DNA from: an uncultured Holophagaceae bacterium
GTDB taxonomy: Bacteria; Acidobacteriota; Holophagae; Holophagales; Holophagaceae
Assembly: GCA_903913215.1 (NCBI GenBank)
Contig: CAIWKE010000026.1
Location: forward strand, 34,975 to 98,974
DNA length: 64,000 nt
Direction of reading: 5' to 3'
Every line of letters starts with the position of its first letter. Within the stretch, counting starts at the first letter, position 1. This document shows positions 1 through 9,456 of the stretch, piece by piece. The translations under genes and the position numbers were made by a program. The notes beneath the pieces were generated by a model. It saw only the letters and a list, made by a program, of their open reading frames with translations, was not told where the DNA came from and did not search any database.

Positions 1-42
1 GGGACAGGGGTTTCATGGATTCCTCGGCAGAGTGGGAGGGGG

Positions 43-783
43 TCAGGAGGCGGAAAGCCGGGCCGCGAAGGCGCGGAATAGATCCCGGGCGGCGTCGCCG
101 GCGGGGCCCCTGAGGGTCACAAGGTTTTCAGGATGCCACTGCACGCCGAAGACCCAACGGGCCGGATCGGGGGCCTCCAGAGCCTCCACGATGGGGCCGG
201 TCTCGGGGTGCACTGTATCCAGGTGCCAGCCCACGGCCACCAGGTCTGGGGCCACCCGCTTCACGGCCTGGTGGTGGCGGCTGTTCACCAGGAAGACGTC
301 CTCGCCCAGCAGGGCCCGCAGGCGAGATTGGGGGGCCAGCTGCACCCGATGGTGCATGTCGGGATGATCTGGTGTGCCGTGTTGATGTCGGGCGGACTCG
401 CATCCGAAGTACTCGGGCACGTCCTGGATCAGGCTGCCTCCGAGGGCCACGTTGAGGGCCTGCTCGCCCCGGCAGATGGCCAGGATGGGTAGGTTGGCTT
501 GCCAGGCGGCCCGGATGAGGGGCAGCTCGAAGGCGTCGCGTTCGGCATCGACCTCGGCCCTGGGGTGCACGGGTTCGGAACCATCCCAGTGGCTGGGATG
601 GATGTCATAGCCTCCTGTGAGGAGCAGGCCCGTGACCCCGACGAGGCTGGGCTGGGGCTCCCCGGGGCCCACAAGGTCGGTGAGGCCGGTCCAGCCAGCC
701 ATTTCCATGGCCGGGAGGTAATGCTTCTCCGCACCGGACTTGTTTTTGCAGCTCACCAGGAGTTTTGAGTTGTCCCTTGACAT
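43..783 (-). CDS. Class I glutamine amidotransferase-like hydrolase (peptidase C26, PuuD-like)
   Basis: A 246-residue cytosolic protein of the gamma-glutamyl-gamma-aminobutyrate hydrolase family, which cleaves gamma-glutamyl amide bonds. The nucleophile elbow ICRGEQALN carries the catalytic Cys, and GVQWHPE near the C-terminus supplies the His and Glu of the triad. GGYDIHPSHW is the usual early motif. Length is normal for the family. I start at the ATG at 783 because GAGGG lies about six bases upstream; the frame stays open to a TTG at 801 without a better site. It is divergent from ssb and has no polyamine genes beside it, so the substrate is unknown. Family assignment is firm, exact substrate is not. 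Confidence 0.85.
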   Translation of the reverse strand: MSRDNSKLLVSCKNKSGAEKHYLPAMEMAGWTGLTDLVGPGEPQPSLVGVTGLLLTGGYDIHPSHWDGSEPVHPRAEVDAERDAFELPLIRAAWQANLPILAICRGEQALNVALGGSLIQDVPEYFGCESARHQHGTPDHPDMHHRVQLAPQSRLRALLGEDVFLVNSRHHQAVKRVAPDLVAVGWHLDTVHPETGPIVEALEAPDPARWVFGVQWHPENLVTLRGPAGDAARDLFRAFAARLSAS

Positions 784-877
784 GACTTTCCCTCGGCGCA
801 AACCTCATCACCCTACCACCCCCTCAGATGGTCTGAGTTGACGGTGAAGCGGAGAGCTCCGCTGACAGGAGGACAAC

Positions 878-1351
878 ATGTCCGGTTCCTTGAACAAAGT
901 CATGCTCATCGGCAACCTCGGGCGCGATCCCGAGCTGAAGTCCACCCCTTCGGGCCAGACCGTGGCCCGGTTCTCTGTGGCCACCACCGAGAACTGGAAG
1001 AACCAGGCCGGCGAGAAGCAGTCCAAGACCGAGTGGCACAACATCGTGGTCTGGGGCAAGCAGGCCGAGATCGCTGAGAAGTACCTGCGCAAGGGCAAGC
1101 AGGTGATGATTGAGGGCCGCATCCAGTACCGCGAGTACACGGATCAGGCCGGCGTCAAGAAGACCGCCTGCGAGATCCGCTGCGACAACTTCGTCATGCT
1201 CGGCCGGGCGGACGAGGGTGGCGGCGGCCGCGACAGCAGCAGCTACGGGAGCCGCAGTGGCGGTGGCCAGGACTTCGAGGACCATGGCGCCCCCAGCCCC
1301 TCCGGGAGTGGCAGTGGTGGCAGCTTCCCCGACGACGACATCCCGTTCTGA
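878..1351 (+). CDS. ssb: Single-stranded DNA-binding protein
   Basis: SSB binds ssDNA during replication, repair and recombination, normally as a homotetramer. This 157-residue protein has the OB fold in residues 1-110 (KVMLIGNLGRDPE, then RFSVATTENWK, then EWHNIVVWGKQAE). A Gly/Ser-rich linker follows, and it ends in the acidic partner-docking tip DDDIPF. AGGAGG at 867-872 sits six bases before the ATG. It is monocistronic in appearance, divergent from the C26 hydrolase and followed by a strong hairpin. Confidence 0.97.
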   Translation: MSGSLNKVMLIGNLGRDPELKSTPSGQTVARFSVATTENWKNQAGEKQSKTEWHNIVVWGKQAEIAEKYLRKGKQVMIEGRIQYREYTDQAGVKKTACEIRCDNFVMLGRADEGGGGRDSSSYGSRSGGGQDFEDHGAPSPSGSGSGGSFPDDDIPF

Positions 1352-1384
1352 TTGGGGTTTGTTCCGCCGCTGAGTGTGGCACGG

Positions 1385-1419
1385 CTTCAAAACGGCGCCC
1401 AAAAGGCGCCGTTTTGAAG
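1385..1419 (+). terminator. Perfect hairpin after ssb
   Basis: Two 15-base arms at 1385-1399 and 1405-1419 are exact reverse complements around a five-base loop (CAAAA). It lies 33 bases after the ssb stop. There is no U-run apart from the TTTT inside the 3' arm, so an intrinsic terminator is likely but not certain. Confidence 0.6.
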
Positions 1420-1440
1420 TCATGGACAGATTTCAAAATA

Positions 1441-1488
1441 GGCGGCGAAGCCGCCCCTGCAAATCGTGCCCGCAAGGCGCGATTTGCA
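1441..1488. repeat. Two further tandem hairpins upstream of ybiT
   Basis: GGCGGC/GCCGCC form a short hairpin at 1441-1455. A second hairpin at 1458-1488 has a nine-base perfect arm pair (TGCAAATCG and CGATTTGCA), continued by a wobble and GCC/GGC around CGCAA. With the hairpin at 1385-1419 this makes three palindromes in about 105 bases. Similar hairpins built around a 'gcaagg'-like loop recur elsewhere in the window. Confidence 0.5.
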
Positions 1489-1560
1489 AGGCAGTCCCTA
1501 CGAGAACACCCCTCGGAATCCCCCGAAAACTAAGGTAGAATATACGGTTCGGGAGATTCC

Positions 1561-3186
1561 ATGCTTGCTGTACAGAATGTCACCATGCGCTACGGCTCGA
1601 AGATCCTGTTCGAGGATGTGACCACGACTTTCAATCCGGGGCGACGCTACGGTCTCACGGGACCCAACGGCTCGGGCAAGTCCACGTTCATGAAGATCCT
1701 CTCGGGCGAGCTCGAGCAGCAGATGGGCAATGTGATCCGCCCCCGCAAAATGGGCATCCTGCGCCAGGACCAGTTCGCCTTCGACGAATTCCGGGTCATC
1801 GACACGGTGATCATGGGCAATGCAGGCCTCTGGAAGGCCCTGCAGGAGCGGGACGCCATCTACGACAAGGCGGAGATGACCGACGAGGACGGCATGCGGG
1901 TGGCCGAACTGGAGGGCGTCGTGGCCGACGAGGATGGCTACACCGCCGAGAGCGATGCGGCCGTGCTGCTGGCCGGCCTGGGTATCCCCGAGGAACTGCA
2001 TGACCGCAAGATGAGCGAGCTGCAGGGCGGCCAGAAGGTCCGCGTGCTGCTCTCCCAGGCCCTCTTCGGCGACCCCGGCTGCCTGCTGCTGGACGAGCCC
2101 ACCAACCACCTGGATCTCGACTCCATCCACTGGCTGGAGGAGTTCCTCATCCGGTACAAGGGCACCGTGGTGGTGATCTCCCACGATCGCCACTTCCTGA
2201 ACAACGTCTGCACTCACATCGCCGACATCGACTACCAGACGATCATCCAGTACACGGGTGGCTACGACGATATGGTCATGGCCAAGATCCAGGTGCGCAG
2301 CCGTATCGAGTCCGACAACGCCCAGCGCGAAAAGAAGATCGACCAGCTGAACGAGTTCATCCAGCGCTTCGCCGCGGGCACCCGCAGCAGCCAGGTGAAC
2401 AGCCGCCGCAAGGAAGTGGAACGCCTCCAGCCCAGCGACCTGGCACGCAGCAACATCCAGCGCCCCTTCATCAAGTTCAACCAGGCCAAGCCGGGGGGCC
2501 GCTACGCCCTGGAGTTCGAGGGTGTCAAGAAGGGCTACGACACGGACAAGTCCGGCAAGGGCGGCCGTCAGGAGGTCATCAAGGGCTTCTCGGCCATGGT
2601 GCAGCGCGGCGAGAAGATCGCTCTCCTGGGCCGCAACGGCATCGGCAAGACCACGCTCCTCAACGCCCTACTGGCCAATGCGCCCCAGGTCACCGAGCTG
2701 AACCTGAAGCTGGACGGGGGCGAGGTGAAGTGGGGCCACGATGCCAACGTGGGCTACTTCTCCCAGGATTTCGCCGAGAGCATCCCCAAGGGCTACGAGC
2801 TGGTCACCTGGCTGCATCAGTTCGATCCCGAGGCCACCAAGGAGCAGATCCGCGGCGTCATGGGCCAGATGCTCTTCCGGGGTGAAGAGGGCAACAAGAT
2901 GACTGAGGTGCTCAGCGGTGGTGAGTCCTGCCGCCTGCTCTTCTGCAAGCTCATGCTGCAGAAGCCCAACATCCTGGTGCTCGACGAGCCCACCAACCAC
3001 CTGGACCTGGAGGCGGTCATCGCCCTCAACGATGCGCTCCAGCGCTACGAAGGCACCATCCTGCTGGTGACCCATGACGAGGACATCATCGACGAGGTGG
3101 CCACCCGCATCTGGCACCTTACGGACGATGGCATCGAGGATTTCAAGGGCAACTACTCGGAATACAACGCGCCGACGGGACGCTGA
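1561..3186 (+). CDS. ybiT: ABC-F ATPase, YbiT type
   Basis: A soluble ABC-F protein of 541 residues with two ATPase cassettes and no membrane segments; this family acts on the ribosomal E site. Walker A is GPNGSGKST at residues 34-42. The first cassette has the signature LQGGQKVRVLLSQ and Walker B LLLDEPTNHLD. The second has LLGRNGIGKTT, LSGGESCRLLF and LVLDEPTNHLD. The stretch LRQDQFAFDEF and the overall N-terminus match YbiT rather than EttA or Uup. A TAGAAT box at 1536-1541 could be a -10, and GGGAGA precedes the ATG. A second ABC-F gene (Uup type) lies at 25960-27888. Confidence 0.9.
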   Translation: MLAVQNVTMRYGSKILFEDVTTTFNPGRRYGLTGPNGSGKSTFMKILSGELEQQMGNVIRPRKMGILRQDQFAFDEFRVIDTVIMGNAGLWKALQERDAIYDKAEMTDEDGMRVAELEGVVADEDGYTAESDAAVLLAGLGIPEELHDRKMSELQGGQKVRVLLSQALFGDPGCLLLDEPTNHLDLDSIHWLEEFLIRYKGTVVVISHDRHFLNNVCTHIADIDYQTIIQYTGGYDDMVMAKIQVRSRIESDNAQREKKIDQLNEFIQRFAAGTRSSQVNSRRKEVERLQPSDLARSNIQRPFIKFNQAKPGGRYALEFEGVKKGYDTDKSGKGGRQEVIKGFSAMVQRGEKIALLGRNGIGKTTLLNALLANAPQVTELNLKLDGGEVKWGHDANVGYFSQDFAESIPKGYELVTWLHQFDPEATKEQIRGVMGQMLFRGEEGNKMTEVLSGGESCRLLFCKLMLQKPNILVLDEPTNHLDLEAVIALNDALQRYEGTILLVTHDEDIIDEVATRIWHLTDDGIEDFKGNYSEYNAPTGR

Positions 3187-3191
3187 GACGG

Positions 3192-3220
3192 ACTCCAAGA
3201 TCGCTTGGCAATTTTGGAGT
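3192..3220. repeat. Stem-loop element, copy 1 of 2
   Basis: Starts six bases after the ybiT stop. Arms 3192-3201 and 3211-3220 pair over ten bases with one G-T wobble, around the loop CGCTTGGCA. A 28-base segment (3193-3220) matches 4931-4958 at 23 of 28 positions. It could serve as the ybiT terminator. Confidence 0.55.
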
Positions 3221-3245
3221 GGGGAAAAGGTATGAGGGGTGGGGC

Positions 3246-3273
3246 TTGCCTAGGCTTCGGATCCTATTATATT
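3246..3273 (+). promoter_or_regulatory. Putative sigma-70 promoter for the hybrid kinase
   Basis: TTGCCT at 3246-3251 is separated by 16 bases from TATATT at 3268-3273. It sits in a locally A+T-rich patch 42 bases before the GTG start at 3315. The match is by eye only. Confidence 0.4.
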
Positions 3274-3314
3274 GAGATGGAGTCTTATTATTCGGGGCTC
3301 TGTGGGGAGTCTAC

Positions 3315-4928
<1,614 letters not shown>

Positions 4929-4930
4929 GG

Positions 4931-4958
4931 CGCCAATATCGCTTTGCAATTATGGTGT
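4931..4958. repeat. Stem-loop element, copy 2 of 2
   Basis: Begins right after the kinase stop codon and matches 3193-3220 at 23 of 28 positions, including the loop core CGCTT and GCAATT. Pairing is kept at seven of nine inner positions, with two central mismatches. The pair T-A at stem position 2 of copy 1 is G-T here. See the finding on this duplicate. Confidence 0.5.
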
Positions 4959-4970
4959 GAGAAGAAGACT

Positions 4971-5717
4971 TCAGGCGGGTTCGGGAGCCGCCTGAAGGAG
5001 CATCCGCAGCACTTCTTCGGCCACCATGAGGCCGACGATGGCGGGCATGTAGGAGATGGTGCCCACAGGGCGTCGGGCACGGCCGGGACCGCGGTGGGGC
5101 TCGATGTCCAGGGGGTTGGCCGGGCGCTTGTTGTCGGCGGGCTCCAGGGAATAGACGCAGCGGATGCCCTCGGTGATGCCCACCTTGCGGAGCTCCTTGC
5201 GGACGCGGGCCGCCAGGGGGCAGTTGCGGGTCTCGCTGAGGTCGCCCACGAAGAGCTGGCTGCTGTCTGTGCGGCCGCCGGCCCCCATCGCCGTGAGCAT
5301 GGGCAGGCCGCTTTCATGGGCCGTGCGCATGAGAGCCACCTTGCAGGTCAGAGAGTCGATGGCGTCCACGATGACGTCGGGACGCGGCTCCAGCAGCTCC
5401 GGCAGAGTGTCCGTGTGAATGAAGGTGACGCGGGGTTCTACCTCGCAGTCGGGATTGATATCCCGCACCCGGGCCGCAGCCACTTCGGCCTTGGGTTGGC
5501 CCAAGGTGGAGCGCAGGGCGAAGAGCTGCCGGTTCAGGTTGCTGGGGCCTACGACATCGTGGTCCACCAGCCGCAGGTGCCCTACACCGGCGCGGGCCAG
5601 GGCCTCTACAGCGAAGGAGCCCACCCCGCCCAGGCCGAACACTGTGACCCGGGCTGCGCGGAAGCGCTCCAGGGCCGCCTCGCCGAGCAGCAGCTCACTG
5701 CGGGAATACCACCTCAT
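4971..5717 (-). CDS. tcdA: tRNA threonylcarbamoyladenosine dehydratase (ThiF/E1-like)
   Basis: TcdA uses ATP to cyclise t6A at position 37 of ANN-decoding tRNAs. The 248-residue protein begins with the E1-like nucleotide-binding fold (VFGLGGVGSFAVEALARAG), followed by the acidic strand LVDHDVV and NLNRQLFAL, which are typical of CsdL/TcdA. DAIDSLTCK and the C-terminal ISYMPAIVGLMVAEEVLRML also fit. The start at 5717 is chosen because its ATG overlaps the TatD stop (ATGA), which implies translational coupling. Upstream in-frame codons would only add an implausible extension. TcdA and TatD form a two-gene minus-strand operon. Confidence 0.87.
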   Translation of the reverse strand: MRWYSRSELLLGEAALERFRAARVTVFGLGGVGSFAVEALARAGVGHLRLVDHDVVGPSNLNRQLFALRSTLGQPKAEVAAARVRDINPDCEVEPRVTFIHTDTLPELLEPRPDVIVDAIDSLTCKVALMRTAHESGLPMLTAMGAGGRTDSSQLFVGDLSETRNCPLAARVRKELRKVGITEGIRCVYSLEPADNKRPANPLDIEPHRGPGRARRPVGTISYMPAIVGLMVAEEVLRMLLQAAPEPA

Positions 5718-6406
5718 GCCAGCAACTCCTTGAAACACCGCTGGCCATTCTCCCAGGTCTGGGCCGCCAGATCCTCTGCGGTTCCGCCCAGGAGGGCTGC
5801 GGCGCCCGCGATCACGGTCGCCAGTTCCCCCCGGCCATCGGTTTCCAGCAACAGATGGTCAGGGTGCACGGCCCGCAGGGCCTCGCCCAGGGCAGCGCGT
5901 TCAGGCTTCAGCAGATCCCCGGAAAAAGAGAGGAAGACCCCCAAGGAATGGAGCGAACGGGCCACCTCGGGACTGCCGGAAAAGGCATGGACCAGGGCTC
6001 CCGCGGGCGGGACACCCTCCTCCCGGAGCAGGTCCAGCAGGGGCCCCCAGGCCCGGACCACGTGCATGGCCACAGGGCGGTGGAGCCTGTGCGCCAGGCG
6101 CAGCTGGTGGCGGAAGGCCGTTATTTGGACTCCGCGGTCGGTGGCCTTGCGGGAGAAGTCCAGGCCGCACTCCCCGAGGCCGGCCGGGTGATCCTGCAGG
6201 AGGCTCTCCAGGCGTCCCAGCCAGCCCGGCGCTGCCTCCGCCACGAACCAGGGATGCAGGCCAAGCATGGGCAGGGCCTGGCGCTCAGAAGCTGCGTGGG
6301 CCAGCACGGCCTCCCAGTCGCCCTCAGAGGTTCCGCACACCACGCGCAGCAGGTCCGGCGACCGGGGTTGATCCAAGTGGCTGTGGGCATCAAAGCGGAG
6401 TGACAT
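5714..6406 (-). CDS. TatD-family metal-dependent hydrolase
   Basis: A 230-residue TIM-barrel hydrolase. Members are divalent-metal DNases or related amidohydrolases. Metal ligands seen are DAHSHLD at the N-terminus, the Glu in GECGLDF, HVVRA, HAFSG and the Asp in LLLETDG. The methionine at 6406 gives the standard family N-terminus; the open frame runs on to 6451 with non-conserved sequence. It is slightly shorter than typical TatD (about 260 residues). It is coupled to tcdA by a four-base overlap. Confidence 0.85.
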   Translation of the reverse strand: MSLRFDAHSHLDQPRSPDLLRVVCGTSEGDWEAVLAHAASERQALPMLGLHPWFVAEAAPGWLGRLESLLQDHPAGLGECGLDFSRKATDRGVQITAFRHQLRLAHRLHRPVAMHVVRAWGPLLDLLREEGVPPAGALVHAFSGSPEVARSLHSLGVFLSFSGDLLKPERAALGEALRAVHPDHLLLETDGRGELATVIAGAAALLGGTAEDLAAQTWENGQRCFKELLA

Positions 6407-6591
6407 GGGCAGGGTGCCTAAGATTTCGTTGCGGCCTGAGCCTGGGAGCATGGGAAGGGAGGCCAGGATGGATGTTTAGCATCCTGCCACCAAAGGGGCG
6501 AGGGGCGCCGCAATCTAAAAGGCTTTGCTGCCTATTGGGCACAGAATTTAGACTTATCCGAACCTGCCTTATCGTGTCCCACGGAGCCCCC

Positions 6592-7557
6592 ATGCTGAGA
6601 GCCCCCATCACCATGCTGTTGTCCGCGCTGCTGGCCGCCCAGGCGCCGGCCCCCGTGAAGGCACCAGTTCCGGCTGCGGGCAAGCCCAGCCAGCCCAAGC
6701 AGGACATGGTTCTGGCCAAGCTGGGAACGAAGATCATCCTGCAATCAGATTTCGACACCTTCCTCCGCCTGGTCTTCGCCGAGCAGCAGCGACAGCAGAT
6801 GAGCGCTGCGCCTGGAGCCCTGGAGCGGGTACGGGCCGGTTTCCTCGACTCTCTGGTCATGGCCGCCAAGGCCCGGAAGGAGGGCCTGGATAAGACTGCT
6901 GACGTCAAAAAACAAATGGAATATGCGGGCATCCGCGTGCTCGCCACGACCCTTGCGGAGGGGCACAAGGAGGAGCTGAAGGCTCAGTCCGAGGTCCAGG
7001 ATTCAGACTTGAAGGCCTACTACGAGAAGCACCCTGAGCAGTTCCAGGCCAAGTCCTCCTTCAGCGCCCGTCACATCCTCATCTCCACCAAGGGCTCCCA
7101 GCCCGGCACCAAAGGGCTCAGCGATGAGGAGGCCCTGGCCAGGGCGGCCCAGGCCATGGCGGAACTGAAAGCGGGGAAATCATGGCTGGAGGTGGCAAAG
7201 CAGTATTCCGATGACCCCGGGAGCAAGGACAACGGTGGGCTCTATGAAAACGTCCCCTATGGACGCTTCGTACCGGCCTTCGACGAGGCGGTGCGCAAGC
7301 AGGAACTCGGCAAGCCGGGCGAGGCCGTCAAGTCCAGTTTCGGCTATCACATCATTCAGGTGGAGACGCGTGGCGAGGCCGGGGCCCAACCTTTCGACAC
7401 AGTGAAAGAGCAGGTCCGCCAAAAGGCGGCGGCCCAGAAGCTCGAGGAGGTACGCAAGGCCTTCCTGGAAGCCTGCCGGAAGGAGGTGGGCTTCGAGGAA
7501 GTGGTCCACAACGCCGAGCCAGCCATTAAGGCCCAGGCACCCCATTCGGCACACTGA
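6592..7557 (+). CDS. Periplasmic parvulin-type peptidyl-prolyl isomerase (SurA/PrsA-like)
   Basis: A 321-residue exported folding factor. It starts with a hydrophobic signal (MLRAPITMLLSALLAAQ), then a chaperone-like helical region with a SurA-type start (LAKLGTKIILQSDFDTFLR). The parvulin domain lies at about residues 155-255: FSARHILIST, AKQYSDDPGSKDNGG, FVPAFDEAV and SSFGYHIIQV. Only one isomerase domain is present. The ATG at 6592 follows GGAG; the frame is open back to 6400, but that stretch has no signal-like or conserved sequence. It is divergent from the TatD-tcdA operon. Confidence 0.88.
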   Translation: MLRAPITMLLSALLAAQAPAPVKAPVPAAGKPSQPKQDMVLAKLGTKIILQSDFDTFLRLVFAEQQRQQMSAAPGALERVRAGFLDSLVMAAKARKEGLDKTADVKKQMEYAGIRVLATTLAEGHKEELKAQSEVQDSDLKAYYEKHPEQFQAKSSFSARHILISTKGSQPGTKGLSDEEALARAAQAMAELKAGKSWLEVAKQYSDDPGSKDNGGLYENVPYGRFVPAFDEAVRKQELGKPGEAVKSSFGYHIIQVETRGEAGAQPFDTVKEQVRQKAAAQKLEEVRKAFLEACRKEVGFEEVVHNAEPAIKAQAPHSAH

Positions 7558-8066
7558 CAAGAATCAGTTTTCCGATGCGCCACTCAAACCGTGGGGAAGC
7601 CCCGCAGTGAGAACCATGGATCCAGAGGGCGCTGAGGAAGTGCGGCTGTCGAAGGACGCCTTCCTTTCATTGAGGATATTTCGGTCTTCAGGTTGCAGAT
7701 CACCTCGCGACACGCTGGTTGGTTGCAAAATACAGATGCATTGAGACTGATCGGGAGTAGGAAGGCCTTCTTTTCAGGCCGCTTGGCTCAAAAAAAACCG
7801 CTTAGCCAGGCTGTTTTCTCGCCTGCACCGAGCCAAATCCCCTGCGCATGTATGGAAGATCTCCGGAGCCGCGGGCAACAGGCGTCGGTTCGAGCGCTGA
7901 CTCGGCACGATCCTTGAACTGATCGCCCATCACCTCTGCTCCAGTGCGCCCGTTGTGGGCCATGTTCGCAACCACTGTGCTTGCCTGTGCTTTCTCGGCC
8001 TCTTCGCCGAATGGGCTCAACTTTTTATCCCCACCCCACTGGACGCATAGTCCTAAGGAGAACTGC
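7558..8066. other. 509-base region without a supported gene
   Basis: The region is less G+C-rich than its surroundings. I see only weak structure: a GGGG/CCCC mini-hairpin near 7592, an imperfect stem around an A-run near 7784-7810 (CTTGGCT/AGCCAGG), and a TCGGC/GCCGA hairpin at 7995-8010 in the leader of the next gene. A 74-codon open frame at 7693-7917 has no convincing start or composition. Confidence 0.4.
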
Positions 8067-8696
8067 ATGGGTTCCATCAAACTTTCGTTCAGCATGATCT
8101 GGGGCGGCGCGCTCCTCAGCATGGGTGCCCTCCTCGTCGGCACCACGCTCGTCGCTGGCGAGACCCCTACTCCGGCTCAAAGGCGGACTGTCGTCTCCGG
8201 GAGTCCCCAGGTCTTGACCTTGAATGACTTGGTTTCCGTGGGCCACTGTGACTGGGTGGCACAGCATCACTCTAATGCCGCGCTCCAGTCGGCCCACGGT
8301 CAGCACCTCGCTGCCGCCCACGATTATCTGAGAGCCATAGCCAGCAAGAATGCCACCTCGATCGATGACGCTCGCCTGGTGCTGAACTCCGCCGCTCGAG
8401 CGTGCAGTGCAAGTCCTTCAGGTCCTGCGGAGGGGGGGCCTTCAAAGCCAAGCGCTTCCACCACGTCTTCGACAAGCGCACCAGCTGCTAGTCCTGTACC
8501 AACTGCAGCTCCGAAACCAGCTGCAGTCCAGACCCCCACCGCTGAGCAAAAGCCGACTCCTGCGCAAAAACCGACTCCCTCAACGGAGCCCACCCACAAA
8601 AAGCCCAAGGCCGAACCCAAGGTGGGGATGACCCACAAACCCGGTGAGGCCAAGCCCGGCAAGCCCTCTGGGCCAGGAACCACGCCGAAGCAATAG
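8067..8696 (+). CDS. Secreted protein with Pro/Thr/Lys-rich tail, unknown function
   Basis: I do not recognise this 209-residue protein. It has a hydrophobic N-terminus (residues 1-30, ending near LVAGE) consistent with a signal peptide. A short middle region follows (about 40-115) with HCDWVAQHHSN and two helical stretches. From about residue 120 it is low complexity, with many PT, PA and KP steps and a basic end. AAGGAG ends six bases before the ATG at 8067, so I prefer this start to one at 7944. The tail looks like an extended envelope or wall-spanning linker. It stands alone between a gene-free region and tRNA-Arg. Confidence 0.6.
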   Translation: MGSIKLSFSMIWGGALLSMGALLVGTTLVAGETPTPAQRRTVVSGSPQVLTLNDLVSVGHCDWVAQHHSNAALQSAHGQHLAAAHDYLRAIASKNATSIDDARLVLNSAARACSASPSGPAEGGPSKPSASTTSSTSAPAASPVPTAAPKPAAVQTPTAEQKPTPAQKPTPSTEPTHKKPKAEPKVGMTHKPGEAKPGKPSGPGTTPKQ

Positions 8697-8727
8697 CGAA
8701 GGAAAACCTTAGCTGGTCCTTCTGGCA

Positions 8728-8770
8728 GGAAGCGCTGAAACCCAAGTCATAGTTGAGTTTCAGTGCTTCC
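8728..8770. terminator. Bidirectional hairpin between the secreted protein and tRNA-Arg
   Basis: Arms 8728-8741 and 8757-8770 pair over 14 bases with one G-T wobble, with a 15-base loop. AGCTGG at 8711-8716 and CCAGCT at 8769-8774 offer an alternative outer pairing. It lies downstream of both convergent genes. Confidence 0.6.
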
Positions 8771-8773
8771 AGC

Positions 8774-8849
8774 TGGTGGTCCCGGCGGGAATTGAACCCA
8801 CGACCTACCGCTTAGGAGGCGGTCGCTCTATCCGCTGAGCTACGGGACC
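8774..8849 (-). tRNA. tRNA-Arg (anticodon CCT)
   Basis: A full 76-base cloverleaf: acceptor GGTCCCG/CGGGACC, D arm GCTC/GAGC, anticodon arm ACCGC-CTCCTAA-GCGGT with anticodon CCT, T arm GTGGG-TTCAATT-CCCGC, and an encoded CCA end at 8774-8776. It reads the codon AGG. Confidence 0.96.
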
Positions 8850-8921
8850 ATGCGGCAACAGGTTTCATTCTAGCCTGAGGCGCGGCAATTCTTGAGATGA
8901 TGGAATCCACTCGAGGTATTC

Positions 8922-9353
8922 ATGGCCCGCGCGCACTTGAAGGACGAAGTCTTCATGAACATGGCCCTGGAGCTGAGCCGCCTGGGGACCTGTTGCCGCC
9001 TCCAGGTGGGCGCGGTGCTGCTGCGGGCGGATGGCGGTGTGGCCGCGGCGGGCTTCAACGGCGCCCTGCCGGGCATGGCCCACTGCACGCCGGACACCTG
9101 CAAACCCGGCCAGCGATGCCTCCACACCAGCCACGCCGAGGAGAATGCCCTGGGCTTCTGCGACGGACCCGTGGCCACGGCCTACGTCACCCACGAGCCC
9201 TGCCTCATCTGTTGCCGCGCCCTGGTGCGCCGTGGCGTGCGCCGGGTGGTGTTCCGGCATCCATACACCAGTATCGCGGAGCAGGAACGCACCGAGCGCC
9301 AGCACATCCTCGACCACTTCCAGGTGCGCTGGGAGAAACTGCCCGAGGCTTGA
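8922..9353 (+). CDS. dCMP/cytidine deaminase-family zinc enzyme (ComEB-like)
   Basis: A 143-residue deaminase. His71 and Glu73 lie in HAEENAL (zinc ligand and proton shuttle), and Cys94 and Cys97 in PCLICC complete the zinc site. The asparagine in GFNG and the inserted CTPDTCKPGQRC segment are typical of the dCMP deaminase branch, which feeds dUMP to thymidylate synthesis. Start context is weak (GAGG about nine bases upstream). The neighbours give no further clue, and the cytosolic role is inferred from the family. Confidence 0.85.
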   Translation: MARAHLKDEVFMNMALELSRLGTCCRLQVGAVLLRADGGVAAAGFNGALPGMAHCTPDTCKPGQRCLHTSHAEENALGFCDGPVATAYVTHEPCLICCRALVRRGVRRVVFRHPYTSIAEQERTERQHILDHFQVRWEKLPEA

Positions 9354-9406
9354 TTCCTCTCAGGCAACGCACCGTATGGACTTGCTTCCCGCGGAGCGTG
9401 GGGGCC

Positions 9407-9450
9407 CCGGGGGGACGCAGAGGCCGCTTGGGGCCTGGAGGTCCCCCCGG
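9407..9450. terminator. Strong hairpin between convergent genes
   Basis: CCGGGGGGAC at 9407-9416 and GTCCCCCCGG at 9441-9450 are exact complements, with an inner AGGCC/GGCCT pair at 9421-9425 and 9432-9436. It separates the deaminase from the convergent gene at 9457 and could stop transcription in both directions. Confidence 0.55.
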
Positions 9451-9456
9451 AGAGTA

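Noticed and set aside
848..863. AGCGGAG/CTCCGCT palindrome before ssb
   Set aside because: Two-base loop cannot form a normal hairpin, and it overlaps the approach to the ribosome site. Could be chance.
4944..6191. 415-codon plus-strand open frame
   Set aside because: Antisense to tcdA and TatD, with low-complexity product.
7693..7917. 74-codon open frame in the 7.6-8.0 kb gap
   Set aside because: No ribosome site, no conserved-looking composition, and a lower G+C third position than the neighbours.
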